Shown piece after piece: positions 1 through 8,175 of a stretch of DNA of 64,000 nt. Source of the DNA: Firm-07 sp045532805 (lineage in GTDB: Bacteria; Bacillota; Clostridia; Oscillospirales; CAG-272); NCBI GenBank assembly GCA_045532805.1, contig JAZSGQ010000037.1, forward strand, positions 1 through 64,000, written 5' to 3'. Position 1 is the stretch's first letter. The number at the start of each line of letters is the position of its first letter. The notes under the pieces were generated by a model that made no database searches, was not told the DNA's origin, and saw nothing but the letters and a program-made list of their open reading frames with translations. The position numbers were made by a program, and so were the translations under genes.

Positions 1-311
1 AACCCCTCCTCCGCGAGCGCGGGAGGCGCGACCGGGGGAGCACCCGCCGCGGCGCTCTCATTTGCAGGCGTTGCCTGCTCGCCGTCTTCCACGGCCTCGA
101 TCACGCCCGTCCCACGCCAGAAGGCGATGGCAGACGCCACCTCTGCCGCACTCACGTGTGCGGCAGAGGCGATCGCACCCTCGTCGGCGTCGGGGTTGGC
201 GGCAAGTTCCAACAGGACCCTGATATCTCGCTTGGTCGCCTTATCGATATGTGCGGCAACGGCCGACGGCAACACCGTCACGCGCGAGCCGTAACAAAAT
301 TGCAGTTTCAT
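1..311 (-). CDS. DnaD-like replication protein, N-terminal part (cut by window edge)
   Basis: Only the first 103 codons are inside the window; the frame stays open to base 1. The start ATG overlaps the rex stop codon in an ATGA arrangement, so it is translationally coupled to rex. The visible protein begins MKLQFCYGSRVTVLP and continues as a compact helical, winged-helix-like region ending near FWRGTGVIEAVED, then an Ala/Pro-rich linker. This layout resembles the N-terminal domain of Clostridia DnaD-domain proteins, which help load the replicative helicase. The DnaD C-terminal domain that would settle it lies outside the window, so the family call is an inference from the N-terminus only. Confidence 0.55.
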   Translation of the reverse strand, partial: MKLQFCYGSRVTVLPSAVAAHIDKATKRDIRVLLELAANPDADEGAIASAAHVSAAEVASAIAFWRGTGVIEAVEDGEQATPANESAAAGAPPVAPPALAEEG

Positions 312-997
312 ACGTCCTCCTCGTTGTTCTGCTCACGAAGCTCGTAGCAAAGCGTCATCAGCGAGTCGCCCAGATGCACGTTCTCCACGGTCACGCCGGG
401 GCAAGCAAGTTCTGCTTCCACCCCCGTGAAATTCCAGAAGCCGCGCACACCGAGTGCGGCAAGACGTTGCACCGCCTCACGCGTCTCGGGCTTGGGCAGT
501 GTCAGCACGGCGATATCCACGCGATTCTCGGCAAAAAACGCCTCCAGCGTATCCATGTGCGACACGGTCAGCGTGCCGACCTGGCGGCCCACCACGACGG
601 GATCCACGTCAAACAGACCGATCACGTCCACGCCGCGCTTTTCAAACATCGGATTGCGCGCCAGAGCGCGGCCCAGGTTGCCCGCGCCGATGATGACGGC
701 GCAAAAGCCATCGCCCACACCAAGGAGTTCGGAGATCTTGGCATACAAATAATTGACGTTATAGCCGTAGCCCTGCTGACCAAAGCCACCAAAGCAGTTC
801 AGGTCCTGACGGATCTGGGAGGCGGTCACGCGCATACGCTCGGACAACTCGCTTGAGCTGATGCGCAGTTTTCCCTCTCGGATGAGTTCACGCAGATAAC
901 GGAAGTAGCGGGGCAGTCGTTTGATCACGGCGGGGCTCACAGAAATATTCTTTTCCTTGCCCTCGTCCATATCCCTTTTTTGCACTTCTTTTTCCAT
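308..997 (-). CDS. rex: Redox-sensing transcriptional repressor Rex
   Basis: A 229-residue protein, a little longer at the N-terminus than usual (about 210) because of a Lys/Glu-rich leader; Met10 is an alternative start. Residues about 20-75 form the winged helix that binds DNA (VSPAVIKRLPRYFRYL, then the SSSELSERM...SQIRQDL recognition region). A Rossmann fold follows with GAGNLG at about 104-109 and a conserved FDVDP stretch. Rex senses the NADH/NAD+ ratio and represses fermentation and anaerobic respiration genes when NADH is low. It is first in an operon with the DnaD-like gene, which it overlaps by 4 bases. The leader carries a pyrimidine-rich repeat and a cluster of DnaA-box-like sites. 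Confidence 0.95.
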   Translation of the reverse strand: MEKEVQKRDMDEGKEKNISVSPAVIKRLPRYFRYLRELIREGKLRISSSELSERMRVTASQIRQDLNCFGGFGQQGYGYNVNYLYAKISELLGVGDGFCAVIIGAGNLGRALARNPMFEKRGVDVIGLFDVDPVVVGRQVGTLTVSHMDTLEAFFAENRVDIAVLTLPKPETREAVQRLAALGVRGFWNFTGVEAELACPGVTVENVHLGDSLMTLCYELREQNNEEDV

Positions 998-1003
998 CGT
1001 TTT

Positions 1004-1083
1004 TCCCTCGTTTTTCCCTCGTTTTTCTCTCGGTTTTTTATCGGTTCTCTCTCGGGTTTCTCTCGGTTTTTTCCCGATTTTCT
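1004..1083. repeat. Short imperfect pyrimidine-rich tandem repeat upstream of rex
   Basis: On the plus strand the unit is roughly TTTTTCCCTCG or TTTTTCTCTCGG, repeated about six or seven times with drift (CCCTCG, CCCTCG, CTCTCGG, ATCGG, CTCTCGG, CTCTCGG, CCCGA). On the rex-coding strand this is a purine-rich leader with several GAGGGAA or GAGAGAA blocks just upstream of the start codon. It could be polypurine leader RNA or simple slippage. The 998-1359 gap contains no credible gene. Confidence 0.6.
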
Positions 1084-1140
1084 CTCATTTTTGGTGATTT
1101 GCACAAGCCACAAATCGTCACACCCGTGACACTTTCTTGG

Positions 1141-1301
1141 TTTTCCACAGCGCGAGTTATCAACAGTTTCAACATCTTTTTCCACAGAAACTGGCATTTC
1201 CCGCCTGTTTTATAGCACTCGCACGGCAAATTCGGGCACTTTTCCACACCCCTGTGGAAAAGTTCTGTGGAAAACGGCGATTTTTTACAGATTTATCCAA
1301 A
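1141..1301. other. Cluster of seven DnaA-box-like 9-mers
   Basis: Seven 9-mers close to the DnaA consensus TTATCCACA fall within 161 bases. On the plus strand they are TTTTCCACA at 1141, 1178 and 1240, TTATCAACA at 1157 and TTATCCAAA at 1293. On the minus strand they are TTTTCCACA at 1253-1261 and 1266-1274. Each differs from the consensus by one base. AT-rich sequence follows at about 1300-1360. The cluster lies between tsaD and the rex-DnaD-like operon. It could be an origin-like or DnaA-titrating site, or a DnaA-controlled promoter of the replication-linked operon. No dnaA or dnaN gene is visible, so calling it oriC is not supported. Confidence 0.6.
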
Positions 1302-1359
1302 ACGCCGAATTTGAACTTTTTTTCAAAACCTCTTGACAAAAATTCAACTGTCCCAACTT

Positions 1360-2373
1360 TTAAAAAGTGGGCTCCTCGGCGCTGGCGTTGAGGTCGGTTC
1401 CCACAAAATTTCCTGCGAGAACCTCGTAGTAGCCCGCGGCGCCGACCATGGCACCGTTGTCGCCGCAAAGCGACACGGGCGGGACCGAAAGGCGCGCGCC
1501 GCGCGCGGTCGCCACCCCGTCAAGAGCGCGGCGCAGGTGTGAGTTGGCGGCCACGCCGCCCGCGAGCACCACGCGGTCATATCCCGTGCGCGCAAGCGCG
1601 GCATCGGTCTTGGCGGCTACGCCCTTCACGATCGCGGCGGTCACGGACGCGGCAAGATCGGCGCGGTTCACTTCGCCACCCGTTTGCCTTGTGGTATTGA
1701 TATAGTTGAGTGCGGCGGTCTTGAGACCGCTGAAGGAAAAGTCCAACGTATCGCCGCCGAGCGCGGGGGACGGGAGTTTGATCGCGTGAGGATCGCCCTC
1801 GTACGCAAGCTTGTCCAGTGCCGCACCGCCGGGATAGGGCAACCCGATCACGCGGCCGATCTTGTCAAACGCCTCGCCTGCGGCATCGTCACGGGTGGTA
1901 CCGATCAAGCAGTAGTCCGTATAACTCTTGACTTCAAACAGTGACGTGTGTCCGCCCGACACCACCACCGCAAGGAAAGGTGGCTCCAGGGCGGGGTCCG
2001 ACAGATATGCCGCCGCCACGTGCGCCTTGATGTGATTGACCGCCACCAACGGAATACGGTTGGCAAAGGCCAGTGACTTGGCAAAATTCACGCCCACGAG
2101 CAGTGCGCCGATGAGCCCGGGGAACGCGGTCACGGCGATCGCGTCAAGGTCGCCGAGTGAGATCCCCGCCTTATCCAGCGCTTCTTTTGTGATGCCCGTT
2201 ACGGCTTCGATATGTGCGCGGCTTGCGATCTCGGGCACGACGCCGCCGTACAGACGGTGCGTCTCGATCTGCGAAGCCACGATGTTGGAAACGATCTCCC
2301 GTTTTCCCTCCTCCATGCGGACAACCGCCGCGGAGGTTTCGTCACAGGAACTTTCCATTCCTAAAATGTACAT
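1360..2373 (-). CDS. tsaD: tRNA N6-adenosine threonylcarbamoyltransferase TsaD
   Basis: A 337-residue protein of normal length starting MYILGMESSCDETSAAVV, the diagnostic ASKHA ATPase N-terminus of TsaD (formerly Gcp). It transfers the threonylcarbamoyl group to A37 of ANN-decoding tRNAs with TsaB and TsaE. The two metal-binding histidines are in NHIKAHVAA (family form is usually NHxxGH). SGGHT and the late GGVAANSHLR glycine loop are intact. It begins 2 bases after the rimI stop. TsaB, commonly adjacent, is not next to it here. A plausible ribosome site (GGAG) precedes the start. Confidence 0.96.
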   Translation of the reverse strand: MYILGMESSCDETSAAVVRMEEGKREIVSNIVASQIETHRLYGGVVPEIASRAHIEAVTGITKEALDKAGISLGDLDAIAVTAFPGLIGALLVGVNFAKSLAFANRIPLVAVNHIKAHVAAAYLSDPALEPPFLAVVVSGGHTSLFEVKSYTDYCLIGTTRDDAAGEAFDKIGRVIGLPYPGGAALDKLAYEGDPHAIKLPSPALGGDTLDFSFSGLKTAALNYINTTRQTGGEVNRADLAASVTAAIVKGVAAKTDAALARTGYDRVVLAGGVAANSHLRRALDGVATARGARLSVPPVSLCGDNGAMVGAAGYYEVLAGNFVGTDLNASAEEPTF

Positions 2374-2375
2374 AG

Positions 2376-2819
2376 TTACTCTCCATTACTTCCCGTCTTG
2401 CAGGACATCACCAGTGCGTCCTCAACGGGGTGTGTATAAAAGCGGGGGCGTCTGCCGACCGTGCGGAAGCCGTAGCGTTCGTAGAGCGCGATGGCGGCCT
2501 CATTGGAAGCGCGCACCTCCAGCGTGACCTCGACAAGACCGCGTTCACGCGCGGCAGCAAGCAGTGCCTCGAGCACGCGCGCGGCATAACCGCGACGGCG
2601 GTGTGCGGGGTGCGTGGCAATATTGGTGATCTGCCCCTCGTCAAGCACGGTGAGCATACCGCCGTAGCAAAGCGCGGTATCCCCCTCCATCATCACAAAG
2701 CCCAGTGCCGTCTCGCCCGTGAGTAATGCGAGTGATTCCTCGCTCCACGGGGCGTGAAACACGCACGCCTCCAGCGCGGCAATGGGGGCCAGATGCTCCT
2801 TCTTTACGCGTTGCGGCAT
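2376..2819 (-). CDS. rimI: Ribosomal-protein-alanine N-acetyltransferase RimI
   Basis: A 147-residue GNAT protein. The start MPQRVKKEHLAP is chosen over an upstream in-frame Met because a strong GGGGAGGA site lies directly before it and its ATG overlaps the stop of the upstream phosphatase gene (TGATG). The acetyl-CoA loop reads HRRRGYAARVL, followed by the GNAT C-terminal ASNEAAIALYERYGF signature. The family acetylates the N-terminal alanine of ribosomal protein S18. Adjacent rimI and tsaD is a common Firmicute arrangement, which supports the family-level name. Confidence 0.88.
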   Translation of the reverse strand: MPQRVKKEHLAPIAALEACVFHAPWSEESLALLTGETALGFVMMEGDTALCYGGMLTVLDEGQITNIATHPAHRRRGYAARVLEALLAAARERGLVEVTLEVRASNEAAIALYERYGFRTVGRRPRFYTHPVEDALVMSCKTGSNGE

Positions 2820-3304
2820 CACGGTTCCTCCCCGAAAAAGGCAAGTTCGATGCCAAACGAAAGTTGCTCGGCACAAAACGCGTAGACCTCGGCGTCACCG
2901 CCGAAGGGGTCGGCAATATCCATGGGCAACGTCACGATCTTGGTGGCCGCGTGCGGATAGCGCATCGTCAGTTGCATCGCGTGCGAGGCGGTGAGCCCCA
3001 CCACCACGTCGGCGGCGTTCACAAGTTCCTCGGTCACGTTTCTGGCGCGATGCGCGGGCGGCTCGATACCAAGCGCGGCAAGAGCGTGCACGGCGTGCGG
3101 TGTCATCGGCTCACCCTCGGCGGCAAACAATCCCCCAGACTCGGCAACGAAGCGACAGGGCGTCTCTTGCGCAGCTTTGTGCGAAAGGATCGTCGCCGCC
3201 ATAGGCGAGCGGCAGGTATTACCCGTGCAAACGAAGAGTACGCGGCGCGGTGCCGCCGTCTCCCCGTGGGTACGCTCGTGCAGAGCGGTCGTGAGGGACG
3301 TCAC
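2819..3304 (-). CDS. Low-molecular-weight protein phosphatase (arginine/tyrosine phosphatase type, YwlE-like)
   Basis: A 161-residue protein with the P-loop CTGNTCRSPMA (CX5R) at about 27-37 and the general-acid loop DPFGGD at about 133-138, both intact. The start is a GTG that overlaps the lipoprotein stop (GTGA); about 20 residues of N-terminal extension precede the fold, so a later start cannot be excluded. The threonine after the first P-loop glycine region (TGNT) is the feature reported for YwlE-type arginine phosphatases, but substrate cannot be proved here. In many Firmicutes this gene lies beside tRNA-threonylcarbamoylation genes, as it does here. Confidence 0.85.
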   Translation of the reverse strand: MTSLTTALHERTHGETAAPRRVLFVCTGNTCRSPMAATILSHKAAQETPCRFVAESGGLFAAEGEPMTPHAVHALAALGIEPPAHRARNVTEELVNAADVVVGLTASHAMQLTMRYPHAATKIVTLPMDIADPFGGDAEVYAFCAEQLSFGIELAFFGEEP

Positions 3305-3930
3305 TGTGCCACCCCCTCGGTCGCAAGCAAAGCGGCCACCAACTCGGCTGAGAGTGCCACAGCGCGGCGCTCTTCGGCCAGATACAGATATCCGTCACCG
3401 TTTTCGTAGACGAAAAAGCTGACGCAGTAGTAGATATTGGGATATTCCGCGCCCTCAAACTTGATGCGGCGGGAGCGGCTCGCCCTGTCAAGCGGCAGTT
3501 CAGTTTCCTCCCCCGTGAGCCAGGCACTCCGCAACGCCGTGAGCGTGGTGCTCTCCGTGATGCGCGCGATCTCCAAACTGATGGCGTCCTCCTCGCAGAT
3601 ATGGAGCGCGGTCAGCGTGAAGTCCGCCACGTTCGGCAGAACGTCATCGGCACAGTAAACGGCACCCGATCCGTCCGTCACGAATTGCGCGACGTCAAGC
3701 CCGGGGATCTCGTAAAAGGTCTTGGTCACGTCATGCTTGCGATCCCGATATTCGCCCACGGGCTCGCCTGCGCGCGCCGCCTCGTAAGCGGTGCCAAGCA
3801 CGGTATAGTGCACGCCGCTTTTCTCATTGGTATAGCCGAAGCCGTCCCCGTCACGCTCAAAGCGCGCCGAACAGGCAACAAGCGACAGTGCAAGGGAAAA
3901 GAGGAGCACAAGACAACAAAGTTTTTTCAT
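3301..3930 (-). CDS. Secreted lipoprotein of unknown function
   Basis: A 209-residue protein with a clear lipoprotein signal: MKK, a leucine-rich core, then the lipobox LVAC with Cys20 as the lipidation site. The mature part is a mixed alpha/beta extracytoplasmic domain without a motif I recognise. It has several YxxxxF/Y segments near the end (NIYYCVSFFVYENGDGYLYL). Its stop overlaps the phosphatase start and its start lies just after the deaminase stop, so it sits within a minus-strand operon. The cell-surface location is known for lipobox proteins; the role is unknown. Confidence 0.8.
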   Translation of the reverse strand: MKKLCCLVLLFSLALSLVACSARFERDGDGFGYTNEKSGVHYTVLGTAYEAARAGEPVGEYRDRKHDVTKTFYEIPGLDVAQFVTDGSGAVYCADDVLPNVADFTLTALHICEEDAISLEIARITESTTLTALRSAWLTGEETELPLDRASRSRRIKFEGAEYPNIYYCVSFFVYENGDGYLYLAEERRAVALSAELVAALLATEGVAQ

Positions 3931-3931
3931 A

Positions 3932-4420
3932 TCAGTAGCCGAGTTTGCCGTTGAGCGAATCGTCGTCGGTGATCCAATCGGCGGTCAGGATCTCGCGGTA
4001 CTCGGTCTTGCTGTCGCGCACGACCAGGCGCTCGATGCCCGCATTGAGGATCACACGCTTGCACATCATACAGGAGTTCACGCCCCCCATCACGTCGCCA
4101 CTGTTCGGATCGACGCAGACCATATACATCGTAGCACCCAGCATCTGCTCGCGGGGTGCGGCGATGATGGCGTTCTGCTCGGCGTGCACCGAGCGGCACA
4201 GTTCGTAACGCTCACCGCGCGGGATCTGCAGTTTGTCGCGGTAGCAGAAATTCAGATCGTTGCAGTTTTGACGGCCGCGGGGTGCACCGTTATAGCCCGT
4301 GGAAACGATCACGTCGTTTTTCACGATGATAGCACCGAACTTACGGCGCAGGCAGGTGGCACGTTCCGCCACGGTCTGCGCAATATCCAGGTAATAGTTC
4401 TCCTTGGAAACTCTTTGCAT
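3932..4420 (-). CDS. dCMP deaminase (ComEB-type cytidine/deoxycytidylate deaminase)
   Basis: A 162-residue protein starting MQRVSKENYYLDIAQ; an upstream in-frame extension is rejected because it runs through a terminator hairpin. The zinc site is HAEQNAI (His ligand and catalytic Glu) followed by CMMCKR (CxxC ligands), the cytidine deaminase signature. TGYNGAPRG near residue 50 is typical of dCMP deaminases. It makes dUMP from dCMP for thymidylate synthesis. It is the first gene of the five-gene minus-strand run that ends at tsaD. Confidence 0.93.
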   Translation of the reverse strand: MQRVSKENYYLDIAQTVAERATCLRRKFGAIIVKNDVIVSTGYNGAPRGRQNCNDLNFCYRDKLQIPRGERYELCRSVHAEQNAIIAAPREQMLGATMYMVCVDPNSGDVMGGVNSCMMCKRVILNAGIERLVVRDSKTEYREILTADWITDDDSLNGKLGY

Positions 4421-4510
4421 CTTTTGGGCCTTCCTTCCGCGAGCGCGCTCGCAATAAAAGTGTATACAAAGATAGTATATCATATTATAGCGAATTTTGC
4501 AAGGGGAAGC

Positions 4511-4542
4511 AAAAAAGCCGAGCAAATTTGCTCGGCTTTTTT
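4511..4542. terminator. Bidirectional intrinsic terminator
   Basis: A perfect inverted repeat (AAAAAAGCCGAGCAAA and its complement) with T-runs on both strands lies between the foldase gene and the deaminase gene. On the minus strand it ends transcription of the foldase gene. Confidence 0.9.
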
Positions 4543-4562
4543 GCATATGCCCCGTAACGGGG

Positions 4563-5726
4563 TTATTTTCTCTTGGCTTTATGGCGCTTTTGCAACACGG
4601 CGATCGCCCACGCGGCACCGCCCAGCGCGATCACAATGACCACCACCGTGATCACGGTCACCACCGTTTCACCGCCGTTGGCATCAATGGTGGGGAGCGA
4701 GAGCAGATCCAGCGACTCGCCGTATTCCGTCATCGCAAAGGACGCTTGAAGTTCCTCATAGCGGCGCTCGACGCGCGTATTGAGTTCGGCAAAGTAGATC
4801 TGACTTTTGAGCGTGTTCAGGTTTTCCTTGACGTAGGTCTCGTCCTGCGGCAGACGCATGATCACGTAATACCCGTCCTCGGTCTCGATCACGCCGCTTG
4901 TACCCCACAAGGGGAGATCAAAGGCGGCCTTCTCATAGGCAGGATCCATCTCACCCTTGGTGAAATAATACCCGTTGCCCAGTGTATCGCTGTAATCGTT
5001 ATTGTACGCACCGCCGATCTCCTGGCACATGGCAAGATAGCGTGCCGTATCGTCGGTGATGGCGGCAAGTTTCATCGCGATCGACTCCGCAATGGTGCGG
5101 TTGGTGGCGTCGTCTTTGCCGTTGTTTTTCTTGATAAGTACCTGAACGGTGCGGATAAAGTCGCGTTCAACCGTTTCAAGAGCCGCCTCGTCCGAATCCG
5201 AGATTTCCTCGCGCGCAAGCAGTTCCTTGATGATCTCGGTACCGACGTAGTCCTCTGCGGCAATAAAGGTACGCACGTAATGATCCGTGAGATAGGATTC
5301 ATTCAGGGAGTTGATATAGGCCTTGCGGTCACCGTCGAAATTGTCCTCGATCACGCTCTCCATCCAGGATTCGATATTGTCCGCCACTTCCCCACGCTCG
5401 TGGTCCACACCGTACTCTGCGGCGAGCGAGAAAAGGGCATGTTGGCGAATGAGCAGATTCTGCTCGACGAAAGCCGTGAGTTCCGCGCGTACGGCGTCAT
5501 CGTCCCACGCATCCCCCTCGTGCTCCTCGCGCAACTCGGCAAGGCGCGTCATGGCAAGATAGTAAAGCTCATCGTAGCGGATCTCGATATTCCCCGCCGT
5601 TGCCACTGTTTTGACGGCTCTTGACGAAGCACGTACCTCGCGCCCCGAGGAGCAACCGACAAGAGAGACCAACAAAACAAGGGCCAGTAACAGACACGCA
5701 AAGCGTGTGTGAATCCGTCTGTTCAT
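4563..5726 (-). CDS. Membrane-anchored foldase lipoprotein (PrsA/SurA-like, parvulin-type)
   Basis: A 387-residue protein with a signal peptide and the lipobox LVGC (Cys about 25). A SurA-N-like helical domain follows (about 40-160). A parvulin-like region spans about 190-310 (GNGYYFTKGEMDPAYEKAAFDLPLWGTSGVIETEDGYYVIMRL), with the usual sequence near the fold end. Unusually, it ends with a C-terminal membrane segment (VVTVITVVVIVIALGGAAWAIAVL) and a basic tail, so it would be held at both ends. The family helps fold exported proteins. It is a single gene with a terminator downstream. Prolyl isomerase activity is inferred. Confidence 0.82.
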   Translation of the reverse strand: MNRRIHTRFACLLLALVLLVSLVGCSSGREVRASSRAVKTVATAGNIEIRYDELYYLAMTRLAELREEHEGDAWDDDAVRAELTAFVEQNLLIRQHALFSLAAEYGVDHERGEVADNIESWMESVIEDNFDGDRKAYINSLNESYLTDHYVRTFIAAEDYVGTEIIKELLAREEISDSDEAALETVERDFIRTVQVLIKKNNGKDDATNRTIAESIAMKLAAITDDTARYLAMCQEIGGAYNNDYSDTLGNGYYFTKGEMDPAYEKAAFDLPLWGTSGVIETEDGYYVIMRLPQDETYVKENLNTLKSQIYFAELNTRVERRYEELQASFAMTEYGESLDLLSLPTIDANGGETVVTVITVVVIVIALGGAAWAIAVLQKRHKAKRK

Positions 5727-5839
5727 AAAAACTCCTTATAAAGAGATTGGTTCCCCTTTATTCTACAATGTAGTTGTGAATATTCTGTGAACGGGCGTAA
5801 CTCGGCACGAACTTTGCACAAAATAGTACGAAAATATCT

Positions 5840-5868
5840 TTTCAAAGCGGTGTCCTATATGGTATAAT
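5840..5868 (+). promoter_or_regulatory. Sigma-70-type promoter for hprK operon
   Basis: A perfect -10 TATAAT (5863-5868) with a weak -35 TTTCAA 17 bases upstream, 39 bases before the hprK start. The site lies in the divergent gap with the foldase gene. Confidence 0.7.
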
Positions 5869-5906
5869 AGAGTAAATACTATTCTCAACACGAGGAGGAG
5901 CACTCC

Positions 5907-6839
5907 ATGCACGAACAGTATCATATCACACTCGCACGTATCATGAACGAACTTCATCTGGGGACTGCCTATCTGCCAAGCGACGCCGAAAGCATTCTGA
6001 TCTCCAACGCCGAGGTCAACCGCCCCGGGCTTGCACTGGCGGGCTTTTTTGAGAACTTTGAGCGCACCCGTATCCAGATCATCGGTCGCGCGGAGTATAA
6101 TTATCTGCGAGAGCAAAGCGAGAACAAGCGCAATACCAAGATCGCGGATTTCCTGCGCCACTCGCCTGCCGCACTCGTGCTTTCCACCGACCTTGAGCCC
6201 TTCCCCTATCTTGTAGAGGCGGCCAAGGAATACGGTGTGCCGTTGCTCCTCACCAAGGAAAAGACCAGCGCCTTTATGGCGGCGCTGATCGCCTTCCTCA
6301 ACGTGCAACTCGCGCCCCGCATCACGCGCCACGGCGTACTGGTGGAGGTCTACGGCGAGGGTATGCTGTTGCTCGGCGATTCGGGCGTAGGTAAGAGTGA
6401 GACCGCCATTGAACTGGTCAAGCGCGGTCACCGTCTGATCGCAGACGATGCGGTGGAGATCAAGCGCGTGTCTGCTACCACCCTGGTGGGTGAGGCACCC
6501 GAGATCATCCGTCACTACGTGGAATTGCGCGGCATCGGCATCGTGGACGTGCGCCGTCTGTTCGGTATGGGTGCGGTCAAGAACTCGGAGCGCATTGACC
6601 TTGTGATCAATCTGGAGCCCTGGGTGCAGGGTAAGATGTACGACCGTCTGGGTCTTGACAGCGAGACCGTGGATATTCTGGGGATCAAGGTGCCCAGCAT
6701 CACGATTCCCGTCAAGCCCGGCCGTAACCTTGCCATCATTCTGGAGATCGCGGCGATGAACAACCGCCAGAAAAAGATGGGCTACAACACCGCGGAGGAA
6801 TTCAACCGCAAGCTGATGGGACAAATGGGCTTGGAATAA
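5907..6839 (+). CDS. hprK: HPr kinase/phosphorylase
   Basis: A 310-residue protein of usual length. The N-terminal HprK_N domain covers about 1-130. The C-terminal kinase carries the P-loop GDSGVGKSE at 157-165, DDAVEIKR near 177, and the family signature around LRGIGIVDVRRLFG. It phosphorylates HPr on serine 46 to drive carbon catabolite repression and reverses this with phosphate. A GGAGGAG ribosome site lies 6 bases upstream of ATG. It is followed after 9 bases by galactokinase, linking sugar control with sugar use. Confidence 0.96.
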   Translation: MHEQYHITLARIMNELHLGTAYLPSDAESILISNAEVNRPGLALAGFFENFERTRIQIIGRAEYNYLREQSENKRNTKIADFLRHSPAALVLSTDLEPFPYLVEAAKEYGVPLLLTKEKTSAFMAALIAFLNVQLAPRITRHGVLVEVYGEGMLLLGDSGVGKSETAIELVKRGHRLIADDAVEIKRVSATTLVGEAPEIIRHYVELRGIGIVDVRRLFGMGAVKNSERIDLVINLEPWVQGKMYDRLGLDSETVDILGIKVPSITIPVKPGRNLAIILEIAAMNNRQKKMGYNTAEEFNRKLMGQMGLE

Positions 6840-6848
6840 GGAGAACAG

Positions 6849-8132
6849 ATGCAAGAAAAGCAGTTGATACAACACGTTCGCGAAGGCGCGCTGGACGCGC
6901 GCCTTGCGCGACTTTACGGCAAGGACGCGGTAGCGGCACAGCGCGCGCGCTATCTTGACGCCATCGAACAGTTTGCAAATCACTATGGTACAGATCGTGA
7001 TCTGCACCTGTTTTCCGTGCCCGGGCGCAGTGAACTTGGCGGCAACCACACCGACCACAATCGCGGTGCCGTGATCGCCGCGTCGGTGTGTCTGGACATC
7101 ATTGCGGTGGTCGCTGCGCGGGAGGATCGCGTGATCCGCGTCACTTCCAAGGGGTTCCCCGAGGACGTGGTGGATATCGACGCCTTCGCTGCCCCCCGCA
7201 CCGAGCGCTTTGCGCACTCGGACGCTCTTGTGGCGGGTATGTGCGTGGGATTTTTGAACAAGGAATTCGCCGTGGGCGGCTTTGACGCATACACGACCTC
7301 CAACGTGCCGGGTGGCTCGGGGCTTTCCTCCTCTGCCGCCTTTGAGGTGATGATCGGCAACATCGAAAATCACCTATACAACGGGGGACGGGTGGAAAAT
7401 GCGGAGATCGCGAAACTGGCACAGTATGCGGAAAACGTATTTTTCGGCAAGCCCTGCGGCCTCATGGATCAGGTCGCGTGTGCCGTGGGCGGCGTCGTGG
7501 CGATCGATTTCGAAAAGCAGAACGCGCCCGTGATTGAGCAACAGGATTTTGACCTAACCGCACACGGCTATTCGCTTTGCATTGTGAACACGGGTGGCAA
7601 TCACGCGGACCTCACATCCGATTACGCCGCCGTGCCCGCCGAGATGAAGGCAGTGGCAAAGGCCCTTGGCGGTGAGGTGTTGCGCGAGGTGAGCCGCGAC
7701 ACACTGCTGGCGGCCCTCCCCGCACTGCGGGAATCGGTGGGCGACCGCGCCATTTTGCGTGCCATGCACTTCTTTGCGGAAAATGACCGCGTAACGGCGC
7801 AGAAAAGCGCTCTGCAACGGGGCGATCTTGACACGTTCCTTGAGGTGGTCAAGGCCTCGGGACGCTCCTCGTTCTGTTATCTGCAAAACGTCTATACAAA
7901 TGCCAACGTACACGAACAGGGACTCTCTCTTGCGCTCTGCCTTGCCGAAGGGTATCTTCAAGACAAGGGCGGCGCGTGGCGCGTACACGGCGGTGGCTTT
8001 GCGGGCACCGTTCAGGCGTTTGTGCCGCACGCGGCCGTGGCGGGACTTTGCGATCTCCTTGACGGTGTGTTCGGCAAGGGGGCTTGTATGCCGCTTCTCA
8101 TTCGCCCCGAGGGTGCCGTTTGCCTGATATAA
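6849..8132 (+). CDS. galK: Galactokinase-type GHMP kinase
   Basis: A 427-residue protein with all three GHMP motifs: PGRSELGGNHTDHNRG at about 59-74, VPGGSGLSSSAAF at about 154-166 and GGGFAGTVQAF near 380. Galactokinase phosphorylates galactose at C1 in the Leloir pathway. Motif 1 reads ELGGNHTDH instead of the usual NLIGEHTDY, a form I associate with Clostridia galactokinases, so a related sugar as substrate is possible. It starts 9 bases after hprK with its own GGAG. No galT or galE is visible nearby. Confidence 0.85.
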   Translation: MQEKQLIQHVREGALDARLARLYGKDAVAAQRARYLDAIEQFANHYGTDRDLHLFSVPGRSELGGNHTDHNRGAVIAASVCLDIIAVVAAREDRVIRVTSKGFPEDVVDIDAFAAPRTERFAHSDALVAGMCVGFLNKEFAVGGFDAYTTSNVPGGSGLSSSAAFEVMIGNIENHLYNGGRVENAEIAKLAQYAENVFFGKPCGLMDQVACAVGGVVAIDFEKQNAPVIEQQDFDLTAHGYSLCIVNTGGNHADLTSDYAAVPAEMKAVAKALGGEVLREVSRDTLLAALPALRESVGDRAILRAMHFFAENDRVTAQKSALQRGDLDTFLEVVKASGRSSFCYLQNVYTNANVHEQGLSLALCLAEGYLQDKGGAWRVHGGGFAGTVQAFVPHAAVAGLCDLLDGVFGKGACMPLLIRPEGAVCLI

Positions 8133-8175
8133 CATCACCCGTCAGGGCACATATTGAAAAAAAGAGAGGAATACC

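Noticed and set aside
1141..1301. Calling the DnaA-box cluster the chromosomal origin
   Set aside because: No dnaA, dnaN or clear strand switch is visible, so only a DnaA-binding cluster is claimed.
5763..7373. Long open frame on the minus strand opposite hprK and galK
   Set aside because: Antisense shadow of two well supported genes; no ribosome site and no family motifs.
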